DNA of 38,298 bases. Origin: CAZOKH01 sp964580315 (GTDB taxonomy: Bacteria > Chloroflexota > Anaerolineae > Anaerolineales > Anaerolineaceae). The position numbers were made by a program, and so were the translations under genes. How positions within the stretch are numbered: position 1 is the first letter of the stretch; each line of letters begins with the position of its first letter. Shown here in pieces: positions 23,174 to 31,891 of this stretch. A model generated the notes under the pieces. The model saw nothing but the letters and a program-made list of their open reading frames with translations, was not told the origin of the DNA and did no database searches. The DNA lies in the NCBI GenBank assembly GCA_964580315.1, contig CAZOKH010000030.1:1-38298 (forward strand), given 5' to 3'.

Positions 23174-24760
23174 TTATTCAGAAAAATCTTCGGAGAAATC
23201 GGGCTGTTCTTCGCTGTCGGGCATTTCATTGTAAAAGCAGTAGTTGTTCTTTCCGTTTTTCTTGACCTGATAAAGAGCCCGGTCAGATTTCTTGATCAGT
23301 TCATTAATGGTTTTGCCGTCCTGGGGGTGGAGAGCTATGCCAATGCTTGCCGACAGGTGGAAGCGGTGTTCGTCCTTGTTGAAGTCGGCCTCAAAATTTT
23401 TCAAGATCTTATGAGCGACTTCGATGACATCTTCGCGGCTCTTAATTTCAGTTAAGAGCAAAACGAACTCATCGCCTCCGAAACGCGCCACTGTGTCTCC
23501 CCTGCGCAAACCGGCGGTCAGCCGCCGGGTCACCTCAACCAGCACCTGGTCGCCAACGTCATGGCCAAAGGTGTCGTTAATGGTTTTAAATTCATCGAGA
23601 TCAAGCGACAAAATCGCCAGGCTTTTTTGATAGCGCTGCGCATTGGCTTTGGCGATATTAAATCGGTCATAGAACAGCTTGCGGTTGGGCAGCCCGGTCA
23701 GGTGATCGTGGGTGGCTTCAACCTGCAGCCGCTGCCTGATTTGACTGAGTTCAGTGATGTCACTGATGCTCGACAGGACAAGTTCTTCGTTGTCAATGAA
23801 GATGGTTTCCGCCGAATAAAGACCGATGATAACCTCTCCTGACTTGATCTGAAATGGATATTCAATCCCTTGAATCTTTTTATTTTTTGAGAGGTTTTTC
23901 ATCACTGCTTTACGGTGTTCTTTGTTTACCCATAGATTCAAATCAAGCGTGGTTTTGCCAAGCACTTCATCGTAGGTATAACCGGTGATTTTCATAAAAC
24001 CATCATTGGCTTCCAAAATTTTTCCATCAGCCGGCCGGGTGAGCATAATGGCATAGGGCGCTGAATGAAAGGCTTTGGTGAATTTTTCTTCTGAAATTTG
24101 AACTTCATCCAACAGGCGTTTGCTCACCATCAAGATTAATGAGATTACGAAGCTGATGGCCAGAGCTAAAAAAATGGTAATGGACAGGGCATCATTGAAC
24201 CTTGATTGAAAGAAATCGTTTGTGCCCAGCGGAAACAGCACGATCAGGATGATGCGGGAAAGACTGGTGAGCAAATGCCCCACAAAAACCAGGCTGGTGA
24301 TGTGCATCATGGATCGCAATACGGAGGGGGTTATATGGACCAGCAGCCAGATAATCTGGGCGTCGAGAACAATATTAAAGATGGAATACAGTATTTCCCG
24401 GGCAGACAGGTTGGGCTGAAATGCGTAGAAGTAATACAAAAGGACCATGTACAGCGCAAGGAAAAAATAGTTGTGAACTTGCGAGCTTCTTTGATCTACA
24501 AATTGTTCCAGCCCAATGTACAGGCAGAGGATTCCAGCCGTCAATAGCAAGTTGGCGATGACAATGGAAAGAAAATCAGGAATGAAACCGCGCAGCAAAA
24601 TCAGGCCTAATCCAGCAGCCTGCATGACCACATAGGCCAACCACAGCGATATCCCCTTAAAGCGCTTGCGGTATTGCTGCCAGATAATGGTAATCGCCCC
24701 GACATTGATTACATTGACGATAAAATGCAACAGAATAAGGGTCCGAATATCAATGTTCAT
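23174..24760 (-). CDS. Membrane PAS-GGDEF diguanylate cyclase
   Basis: 528 residues. About seven N-terminal membrane helices (residues 5-212) are followed by a PAS domain (about 224-340: HSAPYAIMLTRPADGKILEAN) and a GGDEF domain (about 348-508). The active-site motif RFGGDEF is intact at 426-432. The product-binding I-site R419-x-x-D422 is five residues upstream, so feedback inhibition by c-di-GMP is expected. There is no EAL domain. It makes c-di-GMP from two GTP in response to a membrane or PAS signal. The tail is acidic (DSEEQPDFSEDFSE). It is a lone gene, convergent with the Rph-like gene 17 bases away. Confidence 0.93.
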   Translation of the reverse strand: MNIDIRTLILLHFIVNVINVGAITIIWQQYRKRFKGISLWLAYVVMQAAGLGLILLRGFIPDFLSIVIANLLLTAGILCLYIGLEQFVDQRSSQVHNYFFLALYMVLLYYFYAFQPNLSAREILYSIFNIVLDAQIIWLLVHITPSVLRSMMHITSLVFVGHLLTSLSRIILIVLFPLGTNDFFQSRFNDALSITIFLALAISFVISLILMVSKRLLDEVQISEEKFTKAFHSAPYAIMLTRPADGKILEANDGFMKITGYTYDEVLGKTTLDLNLWVNKEHRKAVMKNLSKNKKIQGIEYPFQIKSGEVIIGLYSAETIFIDNEELVLSSISDITELSQIRQRLQVEATHDHLTGLPNRKLFYDRFNIAKANAQRYQKSLAILSLDLDEFKTINDTFGHDVGDQVLVEVTRRLTAGLRRGDTVARFGGDEFVLLLTEIKSREDVIEVAHKILKNFEADFNKDEHRFHLSASIGIALHPQDGKTINELIKKSDRALYQVKKNGKNNYCFYNEMPDSEEQPDFSEDFSE

Positions 24761-24892
24761 GGTGTGTTTTCCATTTCAAATGGTTCACCGCATTGAAATC
24801 GTCTGTCAAGCTTTATTTCATTTTACATAGAAAAGGGAAAATGGAATTAATAAATCAGGAAGAATAGCCAAAAGCGCTCAATAAAAGCGAGG

Positions 24893-25378
24893 TTAAGCGA
24901 AAAGCCGGATCATCTTGATGGATGACGGGGTCTCATCCACAACCGTGAAGCCCAAACGCAGGTAAAGCCGCAGCGCCGGGTTGCCCGGTGAAACGCTGAG
25001 GCAAACTGCCGGGTAACGGGCTTGCTGCGCCAGTTCGAGAAGGCGGGTCAGCAATTGAGCGCCAATGCCCACACCGCGAAATTCGGGTAAAACGGCAATC
25101 GAAAGTTCGGGTGTGGCATCATCCACATAGCCAAAGCCGCGCTGGTCGCCGGTCAGCAGGCGCAGCCAGGCGGCGCCCACAGGTGCGCCTTCCACCAACG
25201 CCGCAAAACCGCGGTCGTGCGTTTGCCCCCAGTCCTGCACATAACAGGCAATTTCAGGCTTCTGCAAAATTTCGCGCGGAAAGGGCAGCTGGCCGGGCGG
25301 TAGATACAACGCCTGGTACAGCATTTCCCACAAGAAAGGTTCGTCGGACGCGGTCAAAGCGCGAAATTTGACAGTCAT
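24893..25378 (-). CDS. GNAT-family N-acetyltransferase
   Basis: 161 residues. The acetyl-CoA site is seen as LSIAVLPEFRGVGIGAQLLTRLLELA (motif A, Q/R-x-x-G-x-G/A at about 99-104). Motif B follows as LSVSPGNPALRLYLRLGFTVVDE. The N-terminal half has the usual alpha1-alpha2 layout around an acceptor pocket that does not reveal the substrate. Its ATG follows directly on the TAA of a PhnB-like remnant, so the two were probably transcribed together. Confidence 0.9.
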   Translation of the reverse strand: MTVKFRALTASDEPFLWEMLYQALYLPPGQLPFPREILQKPEIACYVQDWGQTHDRGFAALVEGAPVGAAWLRLLTGDQRGFGYVDDATPELSIAVLPEFRGVGIGAQLLTRLLELAQQARYPAVCLSVSPGNPALRLYLRLGFTVVDETPSSIKMIRLFA

Positions 25379-25660
25379 TTATCCCTGGTCATAAGCTTTT
25401 TTCAACTCTGCAATATCCAGTTTAATCATTTGCAGCATGGCTTTGGTGACACTGCGTACTTTAGCGGGGTTTTTATCCAGTATATATTCATCCAACACCC
25501 GGGGGACAATTTGCCAGGTTACGCCGAATTTGTCAATCAGCCAGCCGCACTGCTGTGTTTCACCTCCGGCTGATAAATTATCCCACAGGTAATCGATCTC
25601 TTCCTGGTTATTGCAATTGACCACGAAGGAAATGGCCTGTGAGAATTTGAAAACCGGCAA
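25379..25660 (-). pseudogene. C-terminal half of a PhnB-like VOC-fold protein
   Basis: 93 codons from a TTG: FKFSQAISFVVNCNNQEEID, YLWDNLSAGGETQQCGWLIDKFG and VTWQIVPRVL. This is the second half of the PhnB / 3-demethylubiquinone-methyltransferase-like VOC family, which is normally about 150 residues. The first beta-alpha-beta-beta-beta module is absent and upstream DNA is unrelated and AT-rich, so the gene is 5'-truncated. The preserved half has no internal stop. It abuts the GNAT gene. Confidence 0.75.
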
Positions 25661-25749
25661 AAACAGTGTAACACTTCGGCGGCATTAATACAATTATACT
25701 GATAGTATATATCCGAATACAAACAGGTTTTCAGAATAACGGCAAGGAT

Positions 25750-26592
25750 TTATGCTGTATTCCCATTTTTTTGGCTGAGCAGGTCTTTGACCTTCATATC
25801 GGGATGCCGGTAATAATAATCTCCCTTCACCAGGGCGCCAAAAATGGCTTTTTGCGGACACCAGTTATAACAGGCTATGCAATTTTCGCAGTGATGCAGC
25901 CATTGCGGTTTGCCGTCCACAATCTTGATGTTTGCAACCGGGCAAACTTGCGCGCAAATTCCGCAGCCGTTGCAGGTGTCCCTGACGGCGAATGTTCTAT
26001 CGATATTGTAAACAGCTTCTTCCAGGGTGGCATTTGCATCGATGCCTGACAGTTCCAATAGACTCTTCAAATATAGTGGTTTGAACAATGGAAACAACCA
26101 TCTTTGTACAAGATCGATAAACCTGTTGGAATAAAATGTCCCTTTTTCTCTTTTTGCAACAATTCCTTGAATATTGGATAATGTTTTTCTCGCCTCTGCA
26201 AAAAGCTTATCCGGTTTTTCAAAAGGTTTTTTGAAAGCATTTTGCGGCATGTGAATGCCGTAGATGAAAGATATTTTTCCCTGCTTTGCCTGCAGGAGTT
26301 TCTTTGCCGTGGCAATGGAATACCCGCTTCCACCGCCGTAGTTCAGCACCAGCAAGATGGTTTTATTTTCCAGGTTGGTGAGTTTTTGGAGGAATGCTTT
26401 CACAATATTGGGCAAATCACCGTAATACACCGGGGTGATGATGCCAATAACCTCAGCACAAGGATCGATTGCGTGATTGTTGATCACTGAAGGGATGGAA
26501 ACTAGCCTGGCTGAAAGGCTTTGTTGAACAATTTTTGCCAGCGCCAGGGAATTTCCGGTTCCTGAGAAATAGTACAAAACAGTTTCCATCAT
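25750..26592 (-). CDS. EFR1-family flavodoxin-ferredoxin protein
   Basis: 280 residues. The N-terminal flavodoxin-like domain starts YYFSGTGNSLALAK (FMN phosphate loop) and has TPVYYGDLPNIVKAFL and LVLNYGGGSGYS. The C-terminal part has two 4Fe-4S clusters: C207, C210, C213, C217 (CNGCGICAQVCP) and C235, C238, C241, C245 (CENCIACYNWCP). EFR1 proteins are cytoplasmic electron carriers of anaerobes. Partners are unknown. Two ATGs are adjacent. The second (26589) is slightly better spaced from AGAGGA. It is divergent from the UbiA gene, and its GC content is low. Confidence 0.9.
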   Translation of the reverse strand: MMETVLYYFSGTGNSLALAKIVQQSLSARLVSIPSVINNHAIDPCAEVIGIITPVYYGDLPNIVKAFLQKLTNLENKTILLVLNYGGGSGYSIATAKKLLQAKQGKISFIYGIHMPQNAFKKPFEKPDKLFAEARKTLSNIQGIVAKREKGTFYSNRFIDLVQRWLFPLFKPLYLKSLLELSGIDANATLEEAVYNIDRTFAVRDTCNGCGICAQVCPVANIKIVDGKPQWLHHCENCIACYNWCPQKAIFGALVKGDYYYRHPDMKVKDLLSQKNGNTA

Positions 26593-26695
26593 TCCTCTTA
26601 TTTTATTTCAATATGGCATAGAATAGGGTGTATCGAAAACTTACTCCACAGTTGGCAAGGATGGAATAAACGCCGCAATATTGGAAGAAATTCGT

Positions 26696-27550
26696 ATGAC
26701 TACTGAAAAAATCCAGGGATTGATTCAACTGGTGCGGCCCGAGCTGCCGTTGGCGGCGGGCATTTGCACGCTCACCGGGCAGATTTTTGCTGCGGGCGAT
26801 TTGCCTTCATTTAAGGTGGGGGTGCTGGGATTCGTGAGTGTGTTTTGCCTGTCGGGCGCGGCGCTCATCCTCAATGATCTGTTCGACCTGGAAGTGGACC
26901 GCATCAACCACCCCGGGCGGCCGCTGCCCTCCGGCAGGGTCACCCCGGCTGATGTGATCGGCCTGACGGCGGTGGTCAGTTTGGCAGGGCTGCTGGCGGC
27001 GCTGGCGCTGGGGTGGGTTGCGCTGCTGGTGGGTGTGCTGTTCTGGGGCATCGGCTTCCTGTATAACTGGCGCTACAAAGAAACCGGCTTGCCGGGCAAC
27101 CTGATGGTGTGCGCCTCGGTGGCGGGCACTTTCCTGTTTGGGGCCATCACGGTGGGCCAACCCTGGCACCCCATGGTGTGGATTTTCAGCCTGATGGCGT
27201 TTTGTTTTGACCTGGGGGAAGAGATCGCCGGCGACGCCATGGACATGGAAGGCGACAAGAAGCGCGCTTCACGAACCATTGCCCTGTTGAAAGGCCGGGC
27301 GTTTGCGCTGCGTATCACGGCGGCGCTGTGGGGGGCGTATGCGCTGCTTGGTTTTGTGCCGGTGCTGCTGGGGCTGACCAGGGTGAGTTACCTGGTGATT
27401 ATGCTGATCAACACCGCCCTGGCGGCGTTTTTCTCGGTGCGGCTGCTGCGCTCGCAAACCCCGGGTGAGGGGCGCAAAGCCATGCGCGGCGCCTACCTGG
27501 GCGCCACCCTGTGCGTGGCGGCGTTTCTGGTGAATCAATTGCTGGGCTAA
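26696..27550 (+). CDS. UbiA-family prenyltransferase
   Basis: 284 residues and about eight membrane helices. The first Asp-rich motif is NDLFDLEVDRINHPGRPLPSG (N60, D64, D68). The second is FDLGEEIAGDAMDMEGDKKRASRTIAL (D180, D183, D187). Both bind Mg-prenyl diphosphate. The E-E-I-x-x-D-x-x-D-x-E-G-D-x-K form of motif two resembles the (S)-2,3-di-O-geranylgeranylglyceryl phosphate synthase/homogentisate-type branch rather than MenA. The aromatic or lipid acceptor is unknown. The ATG at 26696 follows GGAAGAA; an in-frame TTG 15 bases earlier is less likely. Confidence 0.9.
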   Translation: MTTEKIQGLIQLVRPELPLAAGICTLTGQIFAAGDLPSFKVGVLGFVSVFCLSGAALILNDLFDLEVDRINHPGRPLPSGRVTPADVIGLTAVVSLAGLLAALALGWVALLVGVLFWGIGFLYNWRYKETGLPGNLMVCASVAGTFLFGAITVGQPWHPMVWIFSLMAFCFDLGEEIAGDAMDMEGDKKRASRTIALLKGRAFALRITAALWGAYALLGFVPVLLGLTRVSYLVIMLINTALAAFFSVRLLRSQTPGEGRKAMRGAYLGATLCVAAFLVNQLLG

Positions 27551-27600
27551 ATTTACATCCCTTGCAAATCTTGTTTATTTCGTTCGCTACGGCGGTTTTT

Positions 27601-27700
27601 GTCTTTTCGACGAGCGCACAGAAATGATCTGGAAAAGCAGCAGGGCGCGCGAGGAGAAATCTTAGAGCAACACGTGCAGTTATCCCATAGAAAAAGATTT
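27601..27700. repeat. Dispersed intergenic repeat, copy 2, with inverted end
   Basis: 27601-27618 and 27647-27664 match the two blocks at 6506-6523 and 6551-6568. In addition GAGAAATCTT (27653-27662) is inverted as AAGATTTCTC (27691-27700), so this copy could form a hairpin. No gene lies between 27551 and 27836. The rest of the gap is unremarkable apart from the terminator. Confidence 0.65.
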
Positions 27701-27785
27701 CTCGACCCTTTGAGACAGGCAAAGTCAATTGAATGACAGCAACCGGGGCTTGAAATGACGTATGTAACTGTGTTTTATTAAAAAC

Positions 27786-27817
27786 TCTCCCCCATTTTCA
27801 ACCGAAAATGGGGGAGA
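27786..27817 (-). terminator. Strong intrinsic terminator of hcp
   Basis: TCTCCCCCATTTTC (27786-27799) pairs perfectly with GAAAATGGGGGAGA (27804-27817), a 14-bp stem with a 4-base loop. On the minus strand it is followed by GTTTTTAAT. It begins 19 bases after the hcp stop codon. Confidence 0.9.
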
Positions 27818-27836
27818 TGCAAGCGGGGGTAAAGTC

Positions 27837-29468
27837 TTACGCGCCCATAAACAGCGCAATATCTTCTTCAACGGTGCCAATGCCGGAAAGGCCGAAGTTC
27901 TCTACCAGCACTTTGCCCACATTGGGTGATAAGAATGCTGGCAGGCTGGGTCCCAGGTGGATGTTCTTGACGCCCAGGAAGAGCAGCGCCAGCAGCACAA
28001 TCACCGCTTTTTGCTCGTACCAGGCGATGTTGTAGGCAATCGGCAGCTTGTTAATATCGTCCAACCCAAATATTTCTTTGAGTTTCAGGGCAATCACTGC
28101 CAGCGAGTACGAGTCGTTGCACTGCCCGGCGTCCAGCACGCGCGGCACACCGTCAATGTCGCCCAGCTTCAACTTGTTGTAACGGTACTTGGCGCAGCCG
28201 GCGGTCAGGATCACTGTGTCTTTGGGCAGGCTCTGGGCAAAATCGGTGTAGTATTGGCGCGACTTCATGCGCCCGTCGCAGCCGGCCATGACGAAGAATT
28301 TTTTAATGGCGCCGGACTTAACCGCATCAACAATCTTGTCGGCCAGGGCAAACACCTGTTCGTGGGCAAAACCGCCCACAATGCTTCCGCTTTCAATTTC
28401 AGTCGGGGGCGGCAGGGTTTTGGCCATTTGAATGATCTGTGAAAAGTCTTTCTTACCGTGTTCGTCGGCTTCAATATGCACGCAGCCGGGGTAGCCCGAC
28501 GAGCCGGTGGTGAAGATGCGCGCCCGGATTTCTTCCTTGCGGGGCGGGACAATGCAGTTGGTGGTGAACAGGATGGGTCCGTGGAAGGTTTCAAATTCTT
28601 CCAATTGCTTCCACCAGGCGTTGCCATAGTTGCCCACAAAGTTGTCATATTTTTTGAAAGCCGGGTAATAATGCGCGGGCAGCATTTCGCTGTGGGTATA
28701 CACATCTACACCCGTGCCTTTGGTTTGCTCCAGCAATTGCTCGAGGTCGGGCAGGTCGTGGCCGGAGATGAGGATGGCCGGGTTGTTGCGTACGCCGATG
28801 TTGACCGTGGTGATTTGCGGGTTGCCGAACTTTGAGGTGTTGGCTTCGTCGAGCAGCGCCATGGCGGTCACGCCAAATTCGCCGGTTTTCAGGGTCAAAG
28901 CCACCAGTTCATCAATCGTGAGCTGGTCGTTCAGGGTGGCTGCCAGTGCTTCGTAGAAGAAGGCATTCAGTTCTTCTTTTTCTTTGCCGATGATCAGGGC
29001 GTGATGTGCATAGGCTGCCATGCCTTTCAAGCCGTAGATGATCAATTCGCGCAGTGAGCGCACATCTTCATTTTTTGTGGCTAACACGCCAACCGAGGCG
29101 GCTTTTTCGAGCATGGCTGCCCTGGATTGCACCTCAAAGGTGGCTGCGTCGTGCAAAAATTGGCCGGTACCCTTTGCCCGCAGGGTGTTGCGCAAAGCCA
29201 GCATTTTGTTGATTTGTTTTTCAAAAGCGTCGTCGTCGAAGTTGGCATTGGTGATGGTCATGAACAGGCTGTTAAGCGTTTCATGGTTGACCGATCCCAG
29301 TTCACTTACTTTTAAATTTCCTTTGATAACGATTTCAGAGATGCCCTTCAGGGTGTAAATCAGCAAATCTTGCAGCTTGGCCACTTCTTCGTTTTTGCCG
29401 CACACCCCTCGAATATCGCAGCCGATTCCTTTGGCGGCTTCCTGGCACTGGTAACAAAACATACTCAT
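27837..29468 (-). CDS. hcp: Hybrid cluster protein (hydroxylamine/NO reductase family)
   Basis: 543 residues, full length. The N-terminal cubane cysteines are C5, C8, C17 and C23 (FCYQCQ ... CDIRGVC), the C-x2-C-x8-C-x5-C pattern of the anaerobe-type proteins. Hybrid-cluster ligand motifs are visible in order: HSEMLPAHYY, FTTNCIVPP, GYPGCVHIEADE, LTAGCAKYRY, LDAGQCNDSYS and WYEQKAV. In known members the enzyme reduces hydroxylamine to ammonia and NO to N2O and helps nitrosative-stress defence. GGAGG precedes the ATG. No hcr reductase gene is adjacent, so an external electron donor is needed, possibly an EFR1-type ferredoxin. A strong terminator closes the unit. Confidence 0.96.
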   Translation of the reverse strand: MSMFCYQCQEAAKGIGCDIRGVCGKNEEVAKLQDLLIYTLKGISEIVIKGNLKVSELGSVNHETLNSLFMTITNANFDDDAFEKQINKMLALRNTLRAKGTGQFLHDAATFEVQSRAAMLEKAASVGVLATKNEDVRSLRELIIYGLKGMAAYAHHALIIGKEKEELNAFFYEALAATLNDQLTIDELVALTLKTGEFGVTAMALLDEANTSKFGNPQITTVNIGVRNNPAILISGHDLPDLEQLLEQTKGTGVDVYTHSEMLPAHYYPAFKKYDNFVGNYGNAWWKQLEEFETFHGPILFTTNCIVPPRKEEIRARIFTTGSSGYPGCVHIEADEHGKKDFSQIIQMAKTLPPPTEIESGSIVGGFAHEQVFALADKIVDAVKSGAIKKFFVMAGCDGRMKSRQYYTDFAQSLPKDTVILTAGCAKYRYNKLKLGDIDGVPRVLDAGQCNDSYSLAVIALKLKEIFGLDDINKLPIAYNIAWYEQKAVIVLLALLFLGVKNIHLGPSLPAFLSPNVGKVLVENFGLSGIGTVEEDIALFMGA

Positions 29469-29564
29469 GGATTTTTCCTCCTGATTAATTCAAAAATGGA
29501 TAAGTTTTCATTTGGCTGCAATGGAAAAAGCAGGGAATGTTTTTGATGCCGATACCTTACATTC

Positions 29565-29570
29565 ATTATA
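29565..29570 (-). promoter_or_regulatory. Probable hcp promoter (-10)
   Basis: TATAAT on the minus strand at 29570-29565, with TTGGTT 16 bases upstream as a weak -35. The leader would be about 90 bases. A degenerate FNR-like box (TTGAT-N4-ATACC, 29543-29556) lies just downstream of the start, too weak to call. Confidence 0.5.
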
Positions 29571-29643
29571 GCAATTTTCCACTACCAACCAAGAAACAAC
29601 GGATGACTGCTTTGAAACAAATCAATGTGCGCTGCTGGGTCGA

Positions 29644-31548
29644 TCAGGCTTTCAACAGGCGCATGCCGTTGATGATCACCAGCAGCACCGAGGCCTGGTG
29701 AATCAACATGCCGCCCGACATGTGCACTTCGCCCATCCACACGCCTGCCAGCAGCGCAGCCACCGTCACCAGCGCCGCCGCCACGTTCTGGCGAATGTTG
29801 CGCAGCACTGCCCGAGAGAGCGCAATGGCCTGCGGAATTTTCATCAGGTCATCCGCCATCAGGGCGATGTCGGCGGTCTCGATGGCGATGCCGGTTCCGG
29901 CGGCGCCCATGGCAATGCCAATGTCGGCGGCAGCCAGCGCGGGGGCGTCGTTGATGCCGTCGCCGGTCATGGCCACCACCTCGCCGGTTTGCCGGAAGCG
30001 GCGGACGATGTCCAGCTTGCCCTCCGGCAGCAATCCGGCATGCACTTCGCCGATTCCGGCCTGGGCGGCAATGTCCTCAGCGGTGCGGTGGTCATCGCCG
30101 GTGAGCATGACCACACGGCGCACACCGCTTTTGCGCAGTTCGCGCACCATGTTGGCGGCGTCGGCGCGGATTGTGTCGGCAATGCCGAGTATGCCCACGG
30201 CTGCCCGGTCAACTGCCACCACCACGGCGGTCTTGCCGGAGGCTTTCAGTTCGTCCAATTGCTGCTGTGCCCCCGGCGGCAGGTTCACGCCCAGGTCGGT
30301 CATCAGGTTGGGGGTGCCCACGGCAATGCGCTGTTTTTGATAAACAGCCGTGACGCCCTTCCCGGCGGTCATCTGAAAACTGTCCGGTTCGGGCAGGGTT
30401 TCCAACCGACCGGCTTCGGCCAGGATGGGACGCGCCAGGGGGTGCTCGGAATGCACCTCGGCAATGCCCGCCAGTTTCAGCACCCGCCGCTGGGCTTCAT
30501 TCCAACCGTCACCCGGCAGCCCGACATTATTCGGTGCAGGCTCTCCCAGCACCAGGATGTCGGTCAGGCGCGGTTTACCGCGGGTGAGCGTGCCGGTTTT
30601 GTCCAACGCCACCACGCTGATCTTGCCGGCGTTTTCCAGGTATTCGCCGCCTTTGATCAGGATGCCCTTTTGGGCGGCGCGACCGATGCCCGCTACAATC
30701 GACACCGGGGTCGAAATGACCAACGCGCCGGGGCAGCCAATCACCAGCAGGGTGAGGGCCAGCTCCAGGTTGCGGGTGATCCCGAAGGCAGCCAGGCTCA
30801 TGAGGATGATGGCGGGGGTGTACCAGCGCGCGAAACGCTCGATGAAGCGCTGGGTGGGCGCTTTTTCTTCCTGGGCTTCTTCCACGCGGCGGATGATGCG
30901 CGCCAGGGTGGTGTCGGCGCCCACGCCGGTGGCCTGCACTTTGAGCACACCGTCCTGGTTGACCGTGCCGGCAAATACCGCGTCGCCCGCAGATTTTTCA
31001 GCGGGCATGGGCTCGCCGGTGATGGCGCTCTCGTCCACTGCCGAGAAACCTTCCAGCACCAGGCCGTCCACTGCCACCCGGGCGCCCGGCTTAATCAGCA
31101 CGGTTTCATCTACCTCAACTTCATGCGGGGCGACTTGCACCTGCTGACCGCTGCGCAGCACCAGGGCGGTCACTGGCGCCAAATCGAGCAATTGTCCCAG
31201 CACCTGGCGGGTGCGGCTGAGGGTGCGCGCCTCCAGGTAGGCGCCGAAGATAAACAGAAAGGTCACCGCGGCGGCTTCCCAGTATTCTCCAATGAACAAC
31301 GCACCGACGAAGGCGATGCTGACCAACAGCTCGATGCTGAAGGCGCGGTTGCGCAGGTTGAGCAGGGCGCGCCAGGCAATGTCTGACCCGGCAGCCAGGG
31401 CGGCTGCCAGCAGCAGCCCGTCTGCCGGCTGCGGCAGGCCAAAGGCATAGCGGGCTGCCAGGCTGAGCAGAATCAAGCCGCCGCTGAACACGGTCAGCGC
31501 CTGACGGCGCCTGCGGGGGTCTTTGAACCAGATCTTCAATGCGTTCAT
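29644..31548 (-). CDS. Heavy-metal P1B-type ATPase with CPG transmembrane motif, lacking an HMA domain
   Basis: 634 residues. Actuator TGEP is at 178-181 (AITGEPMPAEKS), the phosphorylated D316 in DKTGTLT, the HP motif is SEHPLARP (367-374) and the hinge is TGDGINDAP (528-536). The membrane metal motif is C272-P273-G274 (GCPGALVIS) instead of the usual CPC, so metal selectivity may differ. There are about eight membrane helices, and N-terminal metal-binding domains are absent. A separate HMA protein is encoded 26 bases upstream on the same strand and probably serves it. The closest well-known groups are Cd/Zn/Co exporters; the metal is unproven. No clear Shine-Dalgarno precedes the ATG. Confidence 0.9.
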   Translation of the reverse strand: MNALKIWFKDPRRRRQALTVFSGGLILLSLAARYAFGLPQPADGLLLAAALAAGSDIAWRALLNLRNRAFSIELLVSIAFVGALFIGEYWEAAAVTFLFIFGAYLEARTLSRTRQVLGQLLDLAPVTALVLRSGQQVQVAPHEVEVDETVLIKPGARVAVDGLVLEGFSAVDESAITGEPMPAEKSAGDAVFAGTVNQDGVLKVQATGVGADTTLARIIRRVEEAQEEKAPTQRFIERFARWYTPAIILMSLAAFGITRNLELALTLLVIGCPGALVISTPVSIVAGIGRAAQKGILIKGGEYLENAGKISVVALDKTGTLTRGKPRLTDILVLGEPAPNNVGLPGDGWNEAQRRVLKLAGIAEVHSEHPLARPILAEAGRLETLPEPDSFQMTAGKGVTAVYQKQRIAVGTPNLMTDLGVNLPPGAQQQLDELKASGKTAVVVAVDRAAVGILGIADTIRADAANMVRELRKSGVRRVVMLTGDDHRTAEDIAAQAGIGEVHAGLLPEGKLDIVRRFRQTGEVVAMTGDGINDAPALAAADIGIAMGAAGTGIAIETADIALMADDLMKIPQAIALSRAVLRNIRQNVAAALVTVAALLAGVWMGEVHMSGGMLIHQASVLLVIINGMRLLKA

Positions 31549-31574
31549 CAGAGAGAATCTTTTAAATGGATTGG

Positions 31575-31790
31575 TTAGAACGCTGATACTTGCGCTTCGT
31601 AGCCGATGGCGTGGATGGTTTTGGCCAGGTCTTCGGCTTTCACGCTCTCGGCGTCGTGTTCCACTTCAATGCGGCCGGTGTTGAAGAACACTTTTGCGCT
31701 TGTAACGCCCGGGATGGCGGTGAGGGCTTTTTCAATTTTCTCAATGCAAGATGGGCAGCTCAATTCATTACTGCGTAATACGGTTTTCAT
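31575..31790 (-). CDS. Stand-alone HMA metal-binding protein (metallochaperone)
   Basis: 71 residues, a complete HMA ferredoxin-like fold with metal site C12-P-S-C15 (LSCPSCIEKIEKAL) and the usual GV..akV.f..g...v end. Standalone HMA proteins deliver metal to P1B ATPases, and the ATPase here, 26 bases downstream, has no HMA of its own. The two therefore form a split pump. AAGGAG precedes the ATG. Transcription probably starts about 28 bases upstream from an FNR-type promoter. Confidence 0.93.
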   Translation of the reverse strand: MKTVLRSNELSCPSCIEKIEKALTAIPGVTSAKVFFNTGRIEVEHDAESVKAEDLAKTIHAIGYEAQVSAF

Positions 31791-31824
31791 ATCCAGGCTC
31801 CTTTTGTGATCCTTTGTTGCTGCT

Positions 31825-31866
31825 ACTATAAAGGGAGACTGGATTACCTTCCATGATGTAGATCAA
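31825..31866 (-). promoter_or_regulatory. FNR/Dnr-type promoter of the HMA-ATPase operon
   Basis: Minus-strand TTGAT-CTAC-ATCAT (31866-31853) matches 9 of 10 fixed bases of the TTGAT-N4-ATCAA box. TATAGT (31830-31825) is a good -10. With the start at about 31818, the box is centred at -41.5, the standard class II activation position for FNR-type regulators. A Crp/Fnr regulator with a matching helix is encoded at 32943-33692. Confidence 0.7.
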
Positions 31867-31891
31867 TTAACTGCGGGGTATTTTTGGGGAA

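Noticed and set aside
29543..29556. FNR-like box in the hcp leader (TTGAT-N4-ATACC)
   Set aside because: Only one good half-site; 7 of 10 matches is easily chance.
29698..31386. Long open frame on the plus strand opposite the metal ATPase gene
   Set aside because: It is antisense to a clear P-type ATPase with all motifs. Its residues are His/Gly/Gln-rich low complexity, as expected for the reverse of a GC-rich gene.
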